A DNA stretch of 64,000 bases from Sphingobium chungbukense (lineage in GTDB: Bacteria; Pseudomonadota; Alphaproteobacteria; Sphingomonadales; Sphingomonadaceae). The notes under the pieces are model-generated. The model was not told where the DNA came from. It saw nothing but the letters and a program-made list of their open reading frames with translations, and made no database searches. Positions 17,463 to 26,433 of this stretch are shown piece by piece. Within the stretch, counting starts at the first letter, position 1. Each line of letters opens with the position of its first letter. The stretch spans positions 62,001 through 126,000 of the forward strand of contig NZ_LBIC01000010.1 of the NCBI RefSeq assembly GCF_001005725.1, in the 5' to 3' direction. The position numbers were made by a program, and so were the translations under genes.

Positions 17463-18987
17463 CTCAACAGACCCGGCGCCGGCGTTGTTCGAGGCGCGGC
17501 ATAAGGTGTTTCCCAAGGCTGTCGACGGCACCTATCGGCGGTTGAAATGGGCGGTTATGATTGTGGCGCTGGGTATCTACTATGCCACGCCCTGGATACG
17601 CTGGGATCGGGGGACCTATGCGCCCGATCAGGCGGTGCTCGTCGATATCGCGCATCGGCGTTTCTACATGTTCTCGATCGAGATCTGGCCCCACGAATTT
17701 TATTATGTCGCCGGCCTTCTCATCATGGCGGGGATCGGGCTGTTCCTGGTCACGTCCGCGGTAGGCCGCGCCTGGTGCGGCTATGCCTGCCCCCAGACGG
17801 TCTGGACCGATCTGTTCGTCCATGTCGAGCGTTTCATCGACGGCGATCGCAATGCCCAGATCAAGCTGCAGCGCGCCCCGTGGGGGCCAGGCAAACTCGC
17901 GAGGCGGGTGCTCAAGCATGCCATTTGGCTTACGATCAGCATTCTGACCGGCGGCGCCTGGATATTCTACTTTGCCGACGCGCCGGGATTGTTGCGTGAT
18001 CTGCTTCATGGTTCGGCGCCAGTCGTTGCTTATGCCACGATCGGCGTCCTGACCGCCACCACCTATATTTTCGGCGGGCTGCTGCGCGAGCAGGTCTGCA
18101 TCTACATGTGCCCCTGGCCGCGCATCCAGGCGGCGATGGTCGACGAGAAATCACTTGTCGTCACCTACAAGCATTGGCGCGGCGAGCCGCGCACGCGCGG
18201 CCTCAAACGTTCCACCGTCGCCGCACAAGGCCAGCCCCTCCCGGCCGCAACGGGCGACGCGGACCTCGCCGCCATCTTCGGTTTGAAGACACGGCCCGAT
18301 GGCAGCCTGAACGCCGGCGACTGTATCGACTGCAATGCCTGTGTCGCGGTCTGTCCGACCGGCATCGATATTCGCGAGGGTTCGCAGCTCGGCTGCATCA
18401 CCTGTGGTCTGTGCATCGATGCGTGCGACAAGGTCATGGATCAGCTCGAACGTCCCAAGCGGCTGATCGGCTATACGACCGTGCTCGACGCAAAGCTGGC
18501 CCAGGAAGGCGGCGTCCCGCAACCGGCGGTCAAGCGCCTGCTACGGCCGAGGACGCTGATCTATTTCCTTCTTTGGGCGGGGATCGGCCTCGCCATGCTG
18601 TTGGTGCTCGGCCAGCGCTCGCGTATCGATATCAGTGTCATCCAGGACCGTAATCCGATCTCGGTACGCCTCTCCGACGGTGCGGTTCGCAACAGCTACA
18701 CCATCGGTATCCGCAATATGGAGAGCCGGCCACGGCCCATGGAAGTGGCGATCGCCGGCCCCGGGAACGCCGTGCTCTGGGGCGAGCAGGGGAGCCGTGA
18801 GACGGCCGCGACAAGCATCCAGGTCGAGGCTCCGGCAGATTCGGTCACGAAAATCCGCCTGTTTGTTGCGGTGCCCTCGGAAGGCGCCGCCCGCGAAGAC
18901 CTTCGCTTCACGCTGCGCGCCCTCGATGAGGAAGGAGGCAGTGACAGCAGTATCAGCGCCATCGAGCGACCGGGAGGTCAGCCGTGA
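17449..18987 (+). CDS. ccoG: cbb3 oxidase accessory ferredoxin-like protein CcoG (FixG/RdxA), 512 aa
   Basis: This is a membrane-bound Fe-S protein needed for cbb3 biogenesis; work on the family shows cupric-ion reduction for CuB insertion. The two 4Fe-4S ligand sets are visible as CIDCNACVAVCP (about residues 296-307) and GCITCGLCIDACD (about 317-329). Additional cysteines occur in WCGYACPQTVWTD. About five transmembrane segments and an immunoglobulin-like periplasmic C-terminal domain follow. The ATG at 17449 gives a normal N-terminus and overlaps ccoP. Confidence 0.94.
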   Translation: MSKIDSTDPAPALFEARHKVFPKAVDGTYRRLKWAVMIVALGIYYATPWIRWDRGTYAPDQAVLVDIAHRRFYMFSIEIWPHEFYYVAGLLIMAGIGLFLVTSAVGRAWCGYACPQTVWTDLFVHVERFIDGDRNAQIKLQRAPWGPGKLARRVLKHAIWLTISILTGGAWIFYFADAPGLLRDLLHGSAPVVAYATIGVLTATTYIFGGLLREQVCIYMCPWPRIQAAMVDEKSLVVTYKHWRGEPRTRGLKRSTVAAQGQPLPAATGDADLAAIFGLKTRPDGSLNAGDCIDCNACVAVCPTGIDIREGSQLGCITCGLCIDACDKVMDQLERPKRLIGYTTVLDAKLAQEGGVPQPAVKRLLRPRTLIYFLLWAGIGLAMLLVLGQRSRIDISVIQDRNPISVRLSDGAVRNSYTIGIRNMESRPRPMEVAIAGPGNAVLWGEQGSRETAATSIQVEAPADSVTKIRLFVAVPSEGAAREDLRFTLRALDEEGGSDSSISAIERPGGQP

Positions 18988-19439
18988 CCCGCTTCACCGG
19001 CTGGCACATGACGGCAATCATCATAGGCTTTTTCGGCGTCGTGATTGCGGTCAATCTCGTTATGGCGACGCTCGCCGTGAAGACTTTTGGGGGAACGGTC
19101 GTCGACGACAGCTATGTCGCCGGCCAGAAGTTCAACCATTGGCTGGACACGGCGAAGCGGCAGGAGGCCAGCGGCTGGAGGGCCGACATCACGCGCATGG
19201 CGTCGGGACAGGTCCGGGTCGTGCTATATGCTCCACACGGAACAACATCGCAGCTTCAGGTGACAGGGTCGGCCACTCATCCGCTTGGGCGCACGCCCGA
19301 GCAGCCGTTGGCCTTCTCCCGGGATGGGGATGCCTTCGTAACAGCGCGCGCGCTTCCGCCCGGGCGCTGGCTCGCGCGAGTCACGGTCTGGGATGCGCGG
19401 CGCGACCTGGCGCGGTTCGAGAAGGATCTTCGCCCATGA
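18984..19439 (+). CDS. ccoH: cbb3 oxidase assembly protein CcoH (FixH), 151 aa
   Basis: One N-terminal membrane helix (about residues 6-30, ending MATLAVKTFGG) precedes a periplasmic beta domain. The VVDDSYVAGQKFNHWL signature of FixH-family proteins is at about residues 35-50. The protein helps assemble or stabilise the oxidase. It is coupled by four-base overlaps to ccoG on the left and ccoI on the right. Confidence 0.92.
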   Translation: MTRFTGWHMTAIIIGFFGVVIAVNLVMATLAVKTFGGTVVDDSYVAGQKFNHWLDTAKRQEASGWRADITRMASGQVRVVLYAPHGTTSQLQVTGSATHPLGRTPEQPLAFSRDGDAFVTARALPPGRWLARVTVWDARRDLARFEKDLRP

Positions 19440-21586
19440 GCCGCCGCGCCGCGATTGCAGGCCCTCCCGACCAGCGTATCAGCCTGTTCAATGTGCCCGG
19501 AATCCATTGTGCGGGCTGCATCTCCAAGCTTGAAAGCGGCCTGGTGCGTGAACAGTCGATCGTCGACGCGCGCGTCAATTTCGGCCTGAAGCGGCTACGG
19601 ATTACGCATGGGTCGGCCCTGTCGGACACGGCTCTGCGCGAAGCGATTGGCCGGCTCGGCTTCGAGGCGGAGCGGGTGACAGACGACGAACTCGTCAATA
19701 TTCCGGACGAGCGCAAGGGTCTGCTCCGGGCACTGGCCGTGGCCGCCTTCGCTTCCATGAACGTCATGCTGCTGTCGGTCTCGGTCTGGGTCGGGGCGGA
19801 AGGGTCGACCCGCGATCTGTTCCATTGGCTCTCGGCGTTGATCGCCTTGCCCGCGATCAGCTATTCCGGCCGCCCGTTCTTCCGCAGTGCCTGGACAGCC
19901 GTTCGGCGATGGCAGACCAACATGGACGTGCCGGTGTCCGTCGGCATCATCCTGTCTGCCGCCTACAGCCTGTATGAGACGATCGTCGGGGGGCCGCACG
20001 CTTATTTTGACGGCGCGTTGACGTTGATATTCTTCCTTCTCGCCGGTCGCTATCTCGATGCCTCGATGCGCCGGCGTGCCCATGACAGCGTCATCGCGCT
20101 CCAGAAGCAGCGGCCGACCAAGGCGCTCGTGCTTTCGCCCGATGGGCTCAGCCACTGGCGACCGACCGACGAACTGGCGCCGGGGATGCGGATCATCGTC
20201 GCGGCGGGGGAGCGATCTGCCGCCGACGGCATCGTTGTAGAGGGGGCGTCGAACATCGACCGCTCGCTGGTGACGGGCGAGAGCCTGCCGGTTCGGGCGA
20301 AGGCCGGCGACGAAATCCTTGCCGGGATGCTCAACCTCGATGGTGCGCTGACCGTGAGGATCACCGCCAGCGGTAAGGATACCGCACTGGCCGAGATCGG
20401 CCGGCTGATGGAGGCGGCATCGCAGGGACGCTCGCGCTATGTCCGCATCGCCGATCGCGCTGCCCGGATCTACGCGCCGTTCGTCCACAGCCTCGCGGCT
20501 CTTGCCTTTTTAGGTTGGTTGGTTGCCGGCGCTGGTATCCATCAGGCGATCATGGTGGCGGTATCTGTGCTCATCATCACCTGCCCCTGCGCGCTGGGTC
20601 TCGCGGTTCCTGTCGCCCAAGTGGTGGCGGTCGGCTCGCTGGCGCGGCGCGGCATTGTCGTGAAAGACGATTCCGCGCTTGAACGCCTGGCCGAGGCGGA
20701 CATCGCCATCTTCGACAAGACCGGAACCTTGACGCTTGGACGTCCGGAACTTGTCGAACTGCCGTCTCTCGCGCCGGAAGCGGCGGCGGCGCTGCTCACG
20801 TTGGCGCGCTCGACCCGCCATCCGCTTGGCGCGGCGCTGGCGGACGCTATGGAGGACGGGGACGCCGGATATCTTGCTGCCAGTGCGATTACCGAAGTCG
20901 CCGGCCTCGGGGTCGAAGGGCGATTTGGAGATCGTCGCGCGCGATTGGGACGACCTGACTGGCTTGGCCTCGATGTCAGCGAGATCAGTGACGATACGTT
21001 GCTGCGTACCGCCTTCATGCTGGAACCGGCCGCACCCGTGCTGCTGACCTTTCGCGACCGGATTCGGCCCGAGGCGCTCGCAACGTTGCAATCCCTCGCG
21101 GAGCTTGGGATGGAATCACGCATCCTTTCCGGTGACCGGAGTCAGACGGTCACCGCGTTGGCGGAGGCGCTTGATATCCAGGGTCTGGCGGAGCTGACCC
21201 CGGCTGAGAAGGCGGAAACGATACACGTTCTGGCTGAACGCGGCCGCAAGCCGCTTATGATCGGCGATGGCCTCAACGACGGGCCTGCCCTCCGACAGGC
21301 TCATGTCTCGATCGCGCCTGCCGCTGCGAGCGACGTGGGGCAATCGGCCGCCGACCTGCTGTTTCTCGGGGAATCGCTCATGCCCGTCGCGAGGGCCGTT
21401 AGGGCCGCGCGGCGCACGATGCGGCTCGTGCGCCAGAACCTCGTGATCGCGATAGCCTATAATCTCCTGGCCATCCCGCTGGCGCTTGCCGGGCTGGTGA
21501 CTCCGCTGATCGCGGCTATCGCGATGTCCTGCTCGTCGATCGTCGTCGTCTGCAATTCCTTGCGCCTGCGTTCGGCTGCATCGTGA
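19436..21586 (+). CDS. ccoI: Copper-translocating P-type ATPase CcoI (FixI), 716 aa
   Basis: This is an inner-membrane Cu exporter that supplies copper to cbb3 oxidase. It has an N-terminal heavy-metal domain with GIHCAGC (C25, C28), the transmembrane metal site CPC (about residues 382-384) in ITCPCALGLAVP, the phosphorylation site DKTGT (about 427), the HP motif in TRHPLG and the hinge GDGLNDGPAL (about 610-619). Start ATG 19436 overlaps the ccoH stop (ATGA). The cluster position separates it from CopA-type detoxifying pumps. Confidence 0.95.
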   Translation: MSRRAAIAGPPDQRISLFNVPGIHCAGCISKLESGLVREQSIVDARVNFGLKRLRITHGSALSDTALREAIGRLGFEAERVTDDELVNIPDERKGLLRALAVAAFASMNVMLLSVSVWVGAEGSTRDLFHWLSALIALPAISYSGRPFFRSAWTAVRRWQTNMDVPVSVGIILSAAYSLYETIVGGPHAYFDGALTLIFFLLAGRYLDASMRRRAHDSVIALQKQRPTKALVLSPDGLSHWRPTDELAPGMRIIVAAGERSAADGIVVEGASNIDRSLVTGESLPVRAKAGDEILAGMLNLDGALTVRITASGKDTALAEIGRLMEAASQGRSRYVRIADRAARIYAPFVHSLAALAFLGWLVAGAGIHQAIMVAVSVLIITCPCALGLAVPVAQVVAVGSLARRGIVVKDDSALERLAEADIAIFDKTGTLTLGRPELVELPSLAPEAAAALLTLARSTRHPLGAALADAMEDGDAGYLAASAITEVAGLGVEGRFGDRRARLGRPDWLGLDVSEISDDTLLRTAFMLEPAAPVLLTFRDRIRPEALATLQSLAELGMESRILSGDRSQTVTALAEALDIQGLAELTPAEKAETIHVLAERGRKPLMIGDGLNDGPALRQAHVSIAPAAASDVGQSAADLLFLGESLMPVARAVRAARRTMRLVRQNLVIAIAYNLLAIPLALAGLVTPLIAAIAMSCSSIVVVCNSLRLRSAAS

Positions 21587-21756
21587 ACGGGCTCGCCATC
21601 CTGATTCCGGTTGCGCTGCTGCTCGGATCGAGCGGGCTGGTCGCCTTTTTCTGGGCGCTGCGGTCCGGGCAATTCGAGGATCTTGAGGGCGCGTCGATTA
21701 GGATCTTGGAGGATCGGCATCCTGACACCGAGAACACGCGTGACGATAACAGGTAG
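21583..21756 (+). CDS. ccoS: cbb3 oxidase assembly protein CcoS, 57 aa
   Basis: A short frame starts at GTG 21583, overlapping the ccoI stop (GTGA), and encodes MNGLAILIPVALLLGSSGLVAFFWALRSGQFEDLEG and a hydrophilic tail. One hydrophobic helix followed by FFWALRSGQFEDLEG is the CcoS signature. CcoS is a small membrane protein needed for cofactor insertion into CcoN. It completes the ccoNOQPGHIS set and is easily missed because of its size and GTG start. Confidence 0.92.
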   Translation: MNGLAILIPVALLLGSSGLVAFFWALRSGQFEDLEGASIRILEDRHPDTENTRDDNR

Positions 21757-21854
21757 CGGCAAGCGGTGCGCGCGGGGCGTTGGTATCATGGTGCAGAATT
21801 CGCGCCTGCTGGGACGATCGAGATACACCGGAGCGTTCGCGAGTGGGGCTTAAC

Positions 21855-22145
21855 ATGAATCCGCTGGTTGATGCTTTGATCGCGCTTTGGGTCATTTCAG
21901 GCCTATGTGCGATGGTCATTGCCATCGTACAGGAGCGTTCTGTCTGGCGGTGGGTCTTGATGGCGTTGTTGACGGGGCCAATCGCGTCGGTGATCTTGCT
22001 CAGAAGGGGACCACAGCATCCCTATTCGGAGGATCGTGGGCTCTGCGCGGAATGCTTCGCTCGCCTGATCGATGACAACCGCCTTTGCCAACGCTGTCGG
22101 GCCGGTAAGCGCAAACCAAATCCAACGCGTAGCTGCAGACATTAG
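21855..22145 (+). CDS. Small membrane protein with C-terminal zinc ribbon, 96 aa
   Basis: I do not recognise a named family. Two hydrophobic segments (about residues 5-25 and 31-49) are followed by a C-terminal ribbon with two CxxC pairs, CAEC and CQRC (about residues 64-81). The architecture resembles short zinc-ribbon membrane proteins of unknown function. It lies 98 bp after ccoS on the same strand and may be a late gene of the cco operon or independent. The catalase gene follows 212 bp later. Confidence 0.55.
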   Translation: MNPLVDALIALWVISGLCAMVIAIVQERSVWRWVLMALLTGPIASVILLRRGPQHPYSEDRGLCAECFARLIDDNRLCQRCRAGKRKPNPTRSCRH

Positions 22146-22357
22146 CCCCTGGCAGTTTGAACCCCCACCTGATCGAAGCGGGCTCGGAATCCACAAAAAA
22201 GGATCATCGCTCTGGGAAAGTAAGATGTGGGTCACAAGTTGGACATTTATCTAAGCGATTACTGTGGTTCATAATCCTCGTAAGCGTCGACCAAGCGCAA
22301 CGGATAGAAGCGGGAATACCCAAGATGGAAACCCGACACCTGAAAAGGAGAGTGCAA

Positions 22358-23854
22358 ATGACAGACAATATCGTAAATAAGACTGGCTCTACGATGAGCA
22401 CCGGCGCGCCGGCGCGGAGCGATCGAAATTCTCTTTCAGTCGGACCCAACGGCCCCGTTCTTCTCCACGACGTGCATTTCCTTGAACAGATGGCACATTT
22501 CAATCGTGAGAAGGTGCCCGAGCGCCAGCCGCATGCGAAGGGATCGGGCGCGTTCGGTGTATTCGAGACGACGGAGGATATCTCCGCCTACACTAAGGCC
22601 GCCTTGTTCCAGAAGGGCGCGAAGACAGACATGCTCGCGCGCTTCTCGACCGTAGCGGGCGAGTCCGGCAGTCCCGATACCTGGCGCGACGTCCGCGGCT
22701 TCAGCCTCAAATTCTACACGGATGAAGGCAATTACGATCTCGTCGGTAACAACACGCCGGTCTTCTTCATCCGCGACGGGATCAAGTTCCCGCACTTCAT
22801 CCGCAGCCAGAAGCGGTTGCCAGATTCAGGCCTCCGCGACAATCACATGCAGTGGGACTTCTGGACGAGCAATCCCGAGACCGCGCACCAGGTCACCTAT
22901 CTGATGGGTGAGCGCGGCCTGCCGCTCAGCTGGCGCCATATGAACGGCTATGGCTCGCACACCTATATGTGGATCAACGCGGCGGGCGAGAAATTCTGGG
23001 TGAAATATCACTTCCACACGGCCCAGGGCATGCGCTTCTTCGACAATGCCGAAGCCGCCGCCATGGCGGGCGCCGATGCCGATTATCACCGCCGCGACCT
23101 GTTCGAGGCGATCGCGCGCGGCGAGTTCCCGGTCTGGAAGCTCTCGGTGCAGATCATGCCCTATGTCGACGCGGCCGAGTATCGGTTCAACCCGTTCGAC
23201 CTGACCAAGACCTGGGCGCATGCGGACTATCCGCTGATCCCGGTTGGGGCGATGACGCTCAACCGCAATCCGGAGAACTTCTTCGCGCAGATCGAGCAGG
23301 CGGCCTTCTCGCCCGGCAACACCGTGCCCGGGATCGGCCTCTCGCCTGACAAGATGCTTCTGGCCCGCGCATTCGCGTATAATGACGCCCAGCGCAACCG
23401 GATCGGAACCAACTTTCACCAGCTGCCGGTCAACCGCCCCAAGGTGCCGGTGAACACCTATATGTTCGACGGTCAGATGGCGTTCGATCATAGCGGCGCG
23501 GCGCCGACCTATGTCCCGAACGCAGGCGGACGGCCCTGGGCCGACGAGACCGGTCCGGCCGATGACGGCTGGGAGGCGGATGGCGAGATGGTACGCAGCG
23601 CCTACACGCTCCATGCCGAGGACGATGATTTCGGTCAGGCCGGCACGCTGGTACGCGACGTGTTCAACGATGCCCAGCGTGACGCTCTGGTCGATCAAGT
23701 CGCGGCGAGTCTACTTGGCGGCGTCCGAGAGCCGGTCTTGGGCCGCGCCTTCGCTTATTGGAAGAGCGTGGACACTGGTGTCGGTAAGCGGATCGAAGAC
23801 AAGGTTTTCAGCGGCAATGCTCCCAAGCCGGCTGAAGGAATGGGCGAAGGCTGA
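22358..23854 (+). CDS. katA: Monofunctional heme catalase, 498 aa
   Basis: This enzyme dismutates hydrogen peroxide. The catalytic histidine H59 is in VPERQPHAKGSGAFGVFE; the distal asparagine is in YDLVGNNTPVFFIRD; and the proximal heme tyrosine is in LLARAFAYNDAQRNRIGTN near residue 340. Its length fits small-subunit clade-3 catalases. ATG 22358 has a good AAAGGAG ribosome-binding site; upstream in-frame codons are not catalase-like. A GC hairpin follows at 23871-23900. It sits between the two oxidase loci, consistent with handling respiratory peroxide. Confidence 0.95.
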   Translation: MTDNIVNKTGSTMSTGAPARSDRNSLSVGPNGPVLLHDVHFLEQMAHFNREKVPERQPHAKGSGAFGVFETTEDISAYTKAALFQKGAKTDMLARFSTVAGESGSPDTWRDVRGFSLKFYTDEGNYDLVGNNTPVFFIRDGIKFPHFIRSQKRLPDSGLRDNHMQWDFWTSNPETAHQVTYLMGERGLPLSWRHMNGYGSHTYMWINAAGEKFWVKYHFHTAQGMRFFDNAEAAAMAGADADYHRRDLFEAIARGEFPVWKLSVQIMPYVDAAEYRFNPFDLTKTWAHADYPLIPVGAMTLNRNPENFFAQIEQAAFSPGNTVPGIGLSPDKMLLARAFAYNDAQRNRIGTNFHQLPVNRPKVPVNTYMFDGQMAFDHSGAAPTYVPNAGGRPWADETGPADDGWEADGEMVRSAYTLHAEDDDFGQAGTLVRDVFNDAQRDALVDQVAASLLGGVREPVLGRAFAYWKSVDTGVGKRIEDKVFSGNAPKPAEGMGEG

Positions 23855-23870
23855 GCCTTTCGCTTGCTGA

Positions 23871-23900
23871 CGGCGCGCGGCGAATGCATGTCGCGCGCCG
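23871..23900 (+). terminator. Hairpin after the catalase gene
   Basis: A perfect 9-bp stem, CGGCGCGCG pairing with CGCGCGCCG across a 12-base loop, starts 17 bases after the catalase stop. There is no T-run, so termination strength is uncertain. Confidence 0.5.
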
Positions 23901-23965
23901 CTGCTCCATTCCAATTCAGCGTCAGAGCGCGTCTCCGGCCTGCGCGATCAGCCCTTTTCCTCGCC

Positions 23966-24013
23966 TGCCATACATGGTATATAGCATTGTATGTTTAATT
24001 ACCATACATGGTA
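23966..24013. promoter_or_regulatory. Two CCATACATGG palindromic sites, likely MocR operators
   Basis: CCATACATGG occurs at 23968-23977 and again at 24002-24011, 34 bp apart. The second copy is extended to a 6-2-6 inverted repeat TACCAT-AC-ATGGTA (24000-24013). A lone GTATG half-site lies between them. The pair ends 16 bases before the MocR start at 24030. MocR regulators often bind tandem direct repeats, so autoregulation is the natural reading, but binding is inferred. Confidence 0.55.
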
Positions 24014-24029
24014 GCGAGGGGCAGGAATC

Positions 24030-25409
24030 ATGTGGCGACCGCGCCTGAATGAAACATCGCCCATGAAGTATCTCGGCATTGTCGAGGCACTTGAGGCCGA
24101 TATCCAGTCCGGACGCGCAGTGCGCGGCGAGCGCGTGCCCTCTCAGCGCGCAGTCGCCGATGCGCTTAAGGTCGATCTGACGACCGTCACGCGTGCTTTC
24201 AACGAAGCGCGTCGGCGCGGATTGATCGAGGCCCATGCCGGCCGCGGTACCTATATAAGCGCAAGCACCAGTGGTGGCGAGACCGCTGAGTCGATTCCGC
24301 CCATTCTTGATCTCAGCATGAACATCCCGCCGCAGCCGAGCGCGACCGATTTCCGCAAGATATTTCCGCAAGGCGTATCTGCAGCCCTGGCCGGCCCACG
24401 TGGGTTGATGACGCTCCATTATCAGGAGAGCAACGGGATCGAACGTGACCGCAGAGCTGCGGCCTCATGGCTCAGTGGGCGCTTCGAGGCTGTCACGGCA
24501 GACCGGATTATCGTAACCGGCGGCGCCCAATGCGCGCTCTTCGCGATCTGCGAGCTGCTGCTCTCACCAGGCGATGTCGTGGCGGCGGGTGCGATGACCT
24601 ATCCGGGCCTCAAGGCGGTCGCGGTCCAGAAAGGGCTGGTGCTGGAACCGCTCGCGATGGACGAACTCGGCATCATCCCTGACGCGTTCGAGAAGGTCTG
24701 TCGCGAGAAGAAGCCCAAGGCGCTCTATGTCGTACCGACGATCGACAACCCGACAACGGCGACGCTGCCTGAGGAACGGCGACGTGCCCTGGTAGCGTTG
24801 GCGCGCCAATATGACGTGCTGATCTTCGAGGACGATCCCTATGCGCCGCTGCGCCCCGAGCGGCTTGTCTCGATGGCTGAGTTGGCCGAGGACATCACCT
24901 GGCATATCGCGACGCTCTCCAAATGCGTCACACCGGCGCTGCGGATTGCCTATGTCATCGCGCCCAGTGCCGCCAAGGCCCGGCGGCTCTCGGCCGTTCT
25001 GCGCGCGACCATCCTGATGGCGCCGCCACTCATGTCGGCGCTGGCAAGCCGCTGGATCGTCGAGGGATCGCTCGACGAGGTGACGATTGCGATTGCCGAG
25101 GAGAATGCGGCCCGGCAGAAGATCGCCGCGAGCATCCTGGCTGGAAGCCGGTACGCCGCGGACGTTCATGGTCATCATCTCTGGCTCTATCTGCCCGAGC
25201 ACTGGCGCGCGGCCGATTTCGCTGATCACGCGGATCGTGCCGGCGTCTCGCTGGTACCGGCCTCCACCTTCGCAGTCACCGCCCACCCCGTTGAAGCCGT
25301 GCGTATCTCGATCGGCGTCGCGCCGGACCGGGGCGCGCTCGAAGATGGATTGACCCAATTGGCGAGCCTGATCGCCGAGCCGTCGCTCGGAACCAAGGCC
25401 GTCGTCTAG
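24030..25409 (+). CDS. MocR-type GntR regulator with aminotransferase domain, 459 aa
   Basis: The GntR winged helix (MKYLGIVEALEADIQSG, VPSQRAVADALKVDLTTVTRAF, AGRGTYISAS; about residues 12-75) is joined to an aminotransferase-like domain. That domain contains VPTIDNPTTATLP, FEDDPYAPL and the PLP-lysine context SKCVTPALRIAYVIAP. It is a paralog of the regulator at 10372, sharing the motif SKC-x-x-PALRIAYV. It is followed after 19 bp by the nitrilase gene on the same strand and probably controls the nitrilase-cioAB operon from the CCATACATGG sites upstream. The natural effector is unknown. Confidence 0.88.
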   Translation: MWRPRLNETSPMKYLGIVEALEADIQSGRAVRGERVPSQRAVADALKVDLTTVTRAFNEARRRGLIEAHAGRGTYISASTSGGETAESIPPILDLSMNIPPQPSATDFRKIFPQGVSAALAGPRGLMTLHYQESNGIERDRRAAASWLSGRFEAVTADRIIVTGGAQCALFAICELLLSPGDVVAAGAMTYPGLKAVAVQKGLVLEPLAMDELGIIPDAFEKVCREKKPKALYVVPTIDNPTTATLPEERRRALVALARQYDVLIFEDDPYAPLRPERLVSMAELAEDITWHIATLSKCVTPALRIAYVIAPSAAKARRLSAVLRATILMAPPLMSALASRWIVEGSLDEVTIAIAEENAARQKIAASILAGSRYAADVHGHHLWLYLPEHWRAADFADHADRAGVSLVPASTFAVTAHPVEAVRISIGVAPDRGALEDGLTQLASLIAEPSLGTKAVV

Positions 25410-25428
25410 CCCCACCAGGATCCTGCTC

Positions 25429-26433
25429 ATGACCGACACGTTCAAGGCCGCCGTTGTTCAGGCCGCTCCGGTTCTCTTCGATACGCCCAAGACCATCGCC
25501 AAGCTCGCGGAGCTGACGCGGGAGGCAGCGAGGTCTGGGGCCGAGCTGGTGGTGTTCCCCGAGGCCTTTGTCGGCGGCTATCCCAAGGGACTCGATTTCG
25601 GCGCGCGGCTGGGCAGCCGCAGTCCGCAGGGCAGGGAGGACTTCCGGCGCTATCATGAGAGCGCGATCGCCGTGCCGGGACAAGAAGCGGCGCGTCTGGG
25701 CGAAATCGCTCTTCTCAACAAAATCCATCTCGTCGTCGGCGTAATCGAACGCGACGGAGGCACGCTCTATTGCAGTTCGCTCACCTATGGTCCGAACGGC
25801 CGGCTGCTCTCGAAGCATCGCAAGCTGATGCCGACGGCGCTCGAGCGGTTGGTCTGGGGCTTTGGCGACGGCTCGACCATAGGTGTTGTCGGCACGTCTC
25901 TCGGCCGCATCGGCAGCGTGATATGCTGGGAGAATTACATGCCGCAGCTGCGCACGGCGATGTACGCGCAGGGGATCGAGCTTTATTGCGCGCCGACGGT
26001 CGACGACCGCGATACCTGGCTGCCCACGATGCGCACCATCGCGCTCGAAGGGCGCTGCTTCGTCATCTCGGCCTGCCAGTATCTGACTCGCGCGGATGCG
26101 CCACCCGGCTATGACGCCATTCAGGGCGATGATCCCAAGACAGTGTTGATCCGCGGGGGCTCGTGCATTGTCGATCCGCTCGGCAATGTGTTGGTCGAAC
26201 CCGATTTTACCGGCGAGATGATCCGGATCGCCGATATCGATCGCAAGGTGATCGCGCGCGGCAAGTACGACCTTGATGTCGTCGGCCATTATGCGCGACC
26301 TGATATCTTTCAGCTCTCGGTGGATACGCGAGCCAAGGCGCCGGTTATCTTCGCGCCGCAAGCTGACAATTTGATCTCACAGGACTTCGATGCCGCGACC
26401 GTAGCAGGGGAGGCGACAGAATGTTCGGATTAA
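25429..26433 (+). CDS. Nitrilase-family carbon-nitrogen hydrolase, 334 aa
   Basis: The Glu-Lys-Cys catalytic triad is intact: E45 in VVFPEAFVGGYPKG, K132 in SKHRKLMPTALERLVWGFGDG and C166 in VICWENYMP. The second catalytic-region glutamate lies nearby in the LERLVWG segment. The FPEAFVGGYPKG and CWENYMP signatures are those of true nitrilases (nitrile to carboxylate plus ammonia) rather than amidases. Its 3' end overlaps cioA by 13 bases. Linkage to a cyanide-insensitive oxidase suggests cyanide or a nitrile such as 3-cyanoalanine as substrate, by analogy with cyanide-degrading pseudomonads; this is inference. Confidence 0.9.
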   Translation: MTDTFKAAVVQAAPVLFDTPKTIAKLAELTREAARSGAELVVFPEAFVGGYPKGLDFGARLGSRSPQGREDFRRYHESAIAVPGQEAARLGEIALLNKIHLVVGVIERDGGTLYCSSLTYGPNGRLLSKHRKLMPTALERLVWGFGDGSTIGVVGTSLGRIGSVICWENYMPQLRTAMYAQGIELYCAPTVDDRDTWLPTMRTIALEGRCFVISACQYLTRADAPPGYDAIQGDDPKTVLIRGGSCIVDPLGNVLVEPDFTGEMIRIADIDRKVIARGKYDLDVVGHYARPDIFQLSVDTRAKAPVIFAPQADNLISQDFDAATVAGEATECSD

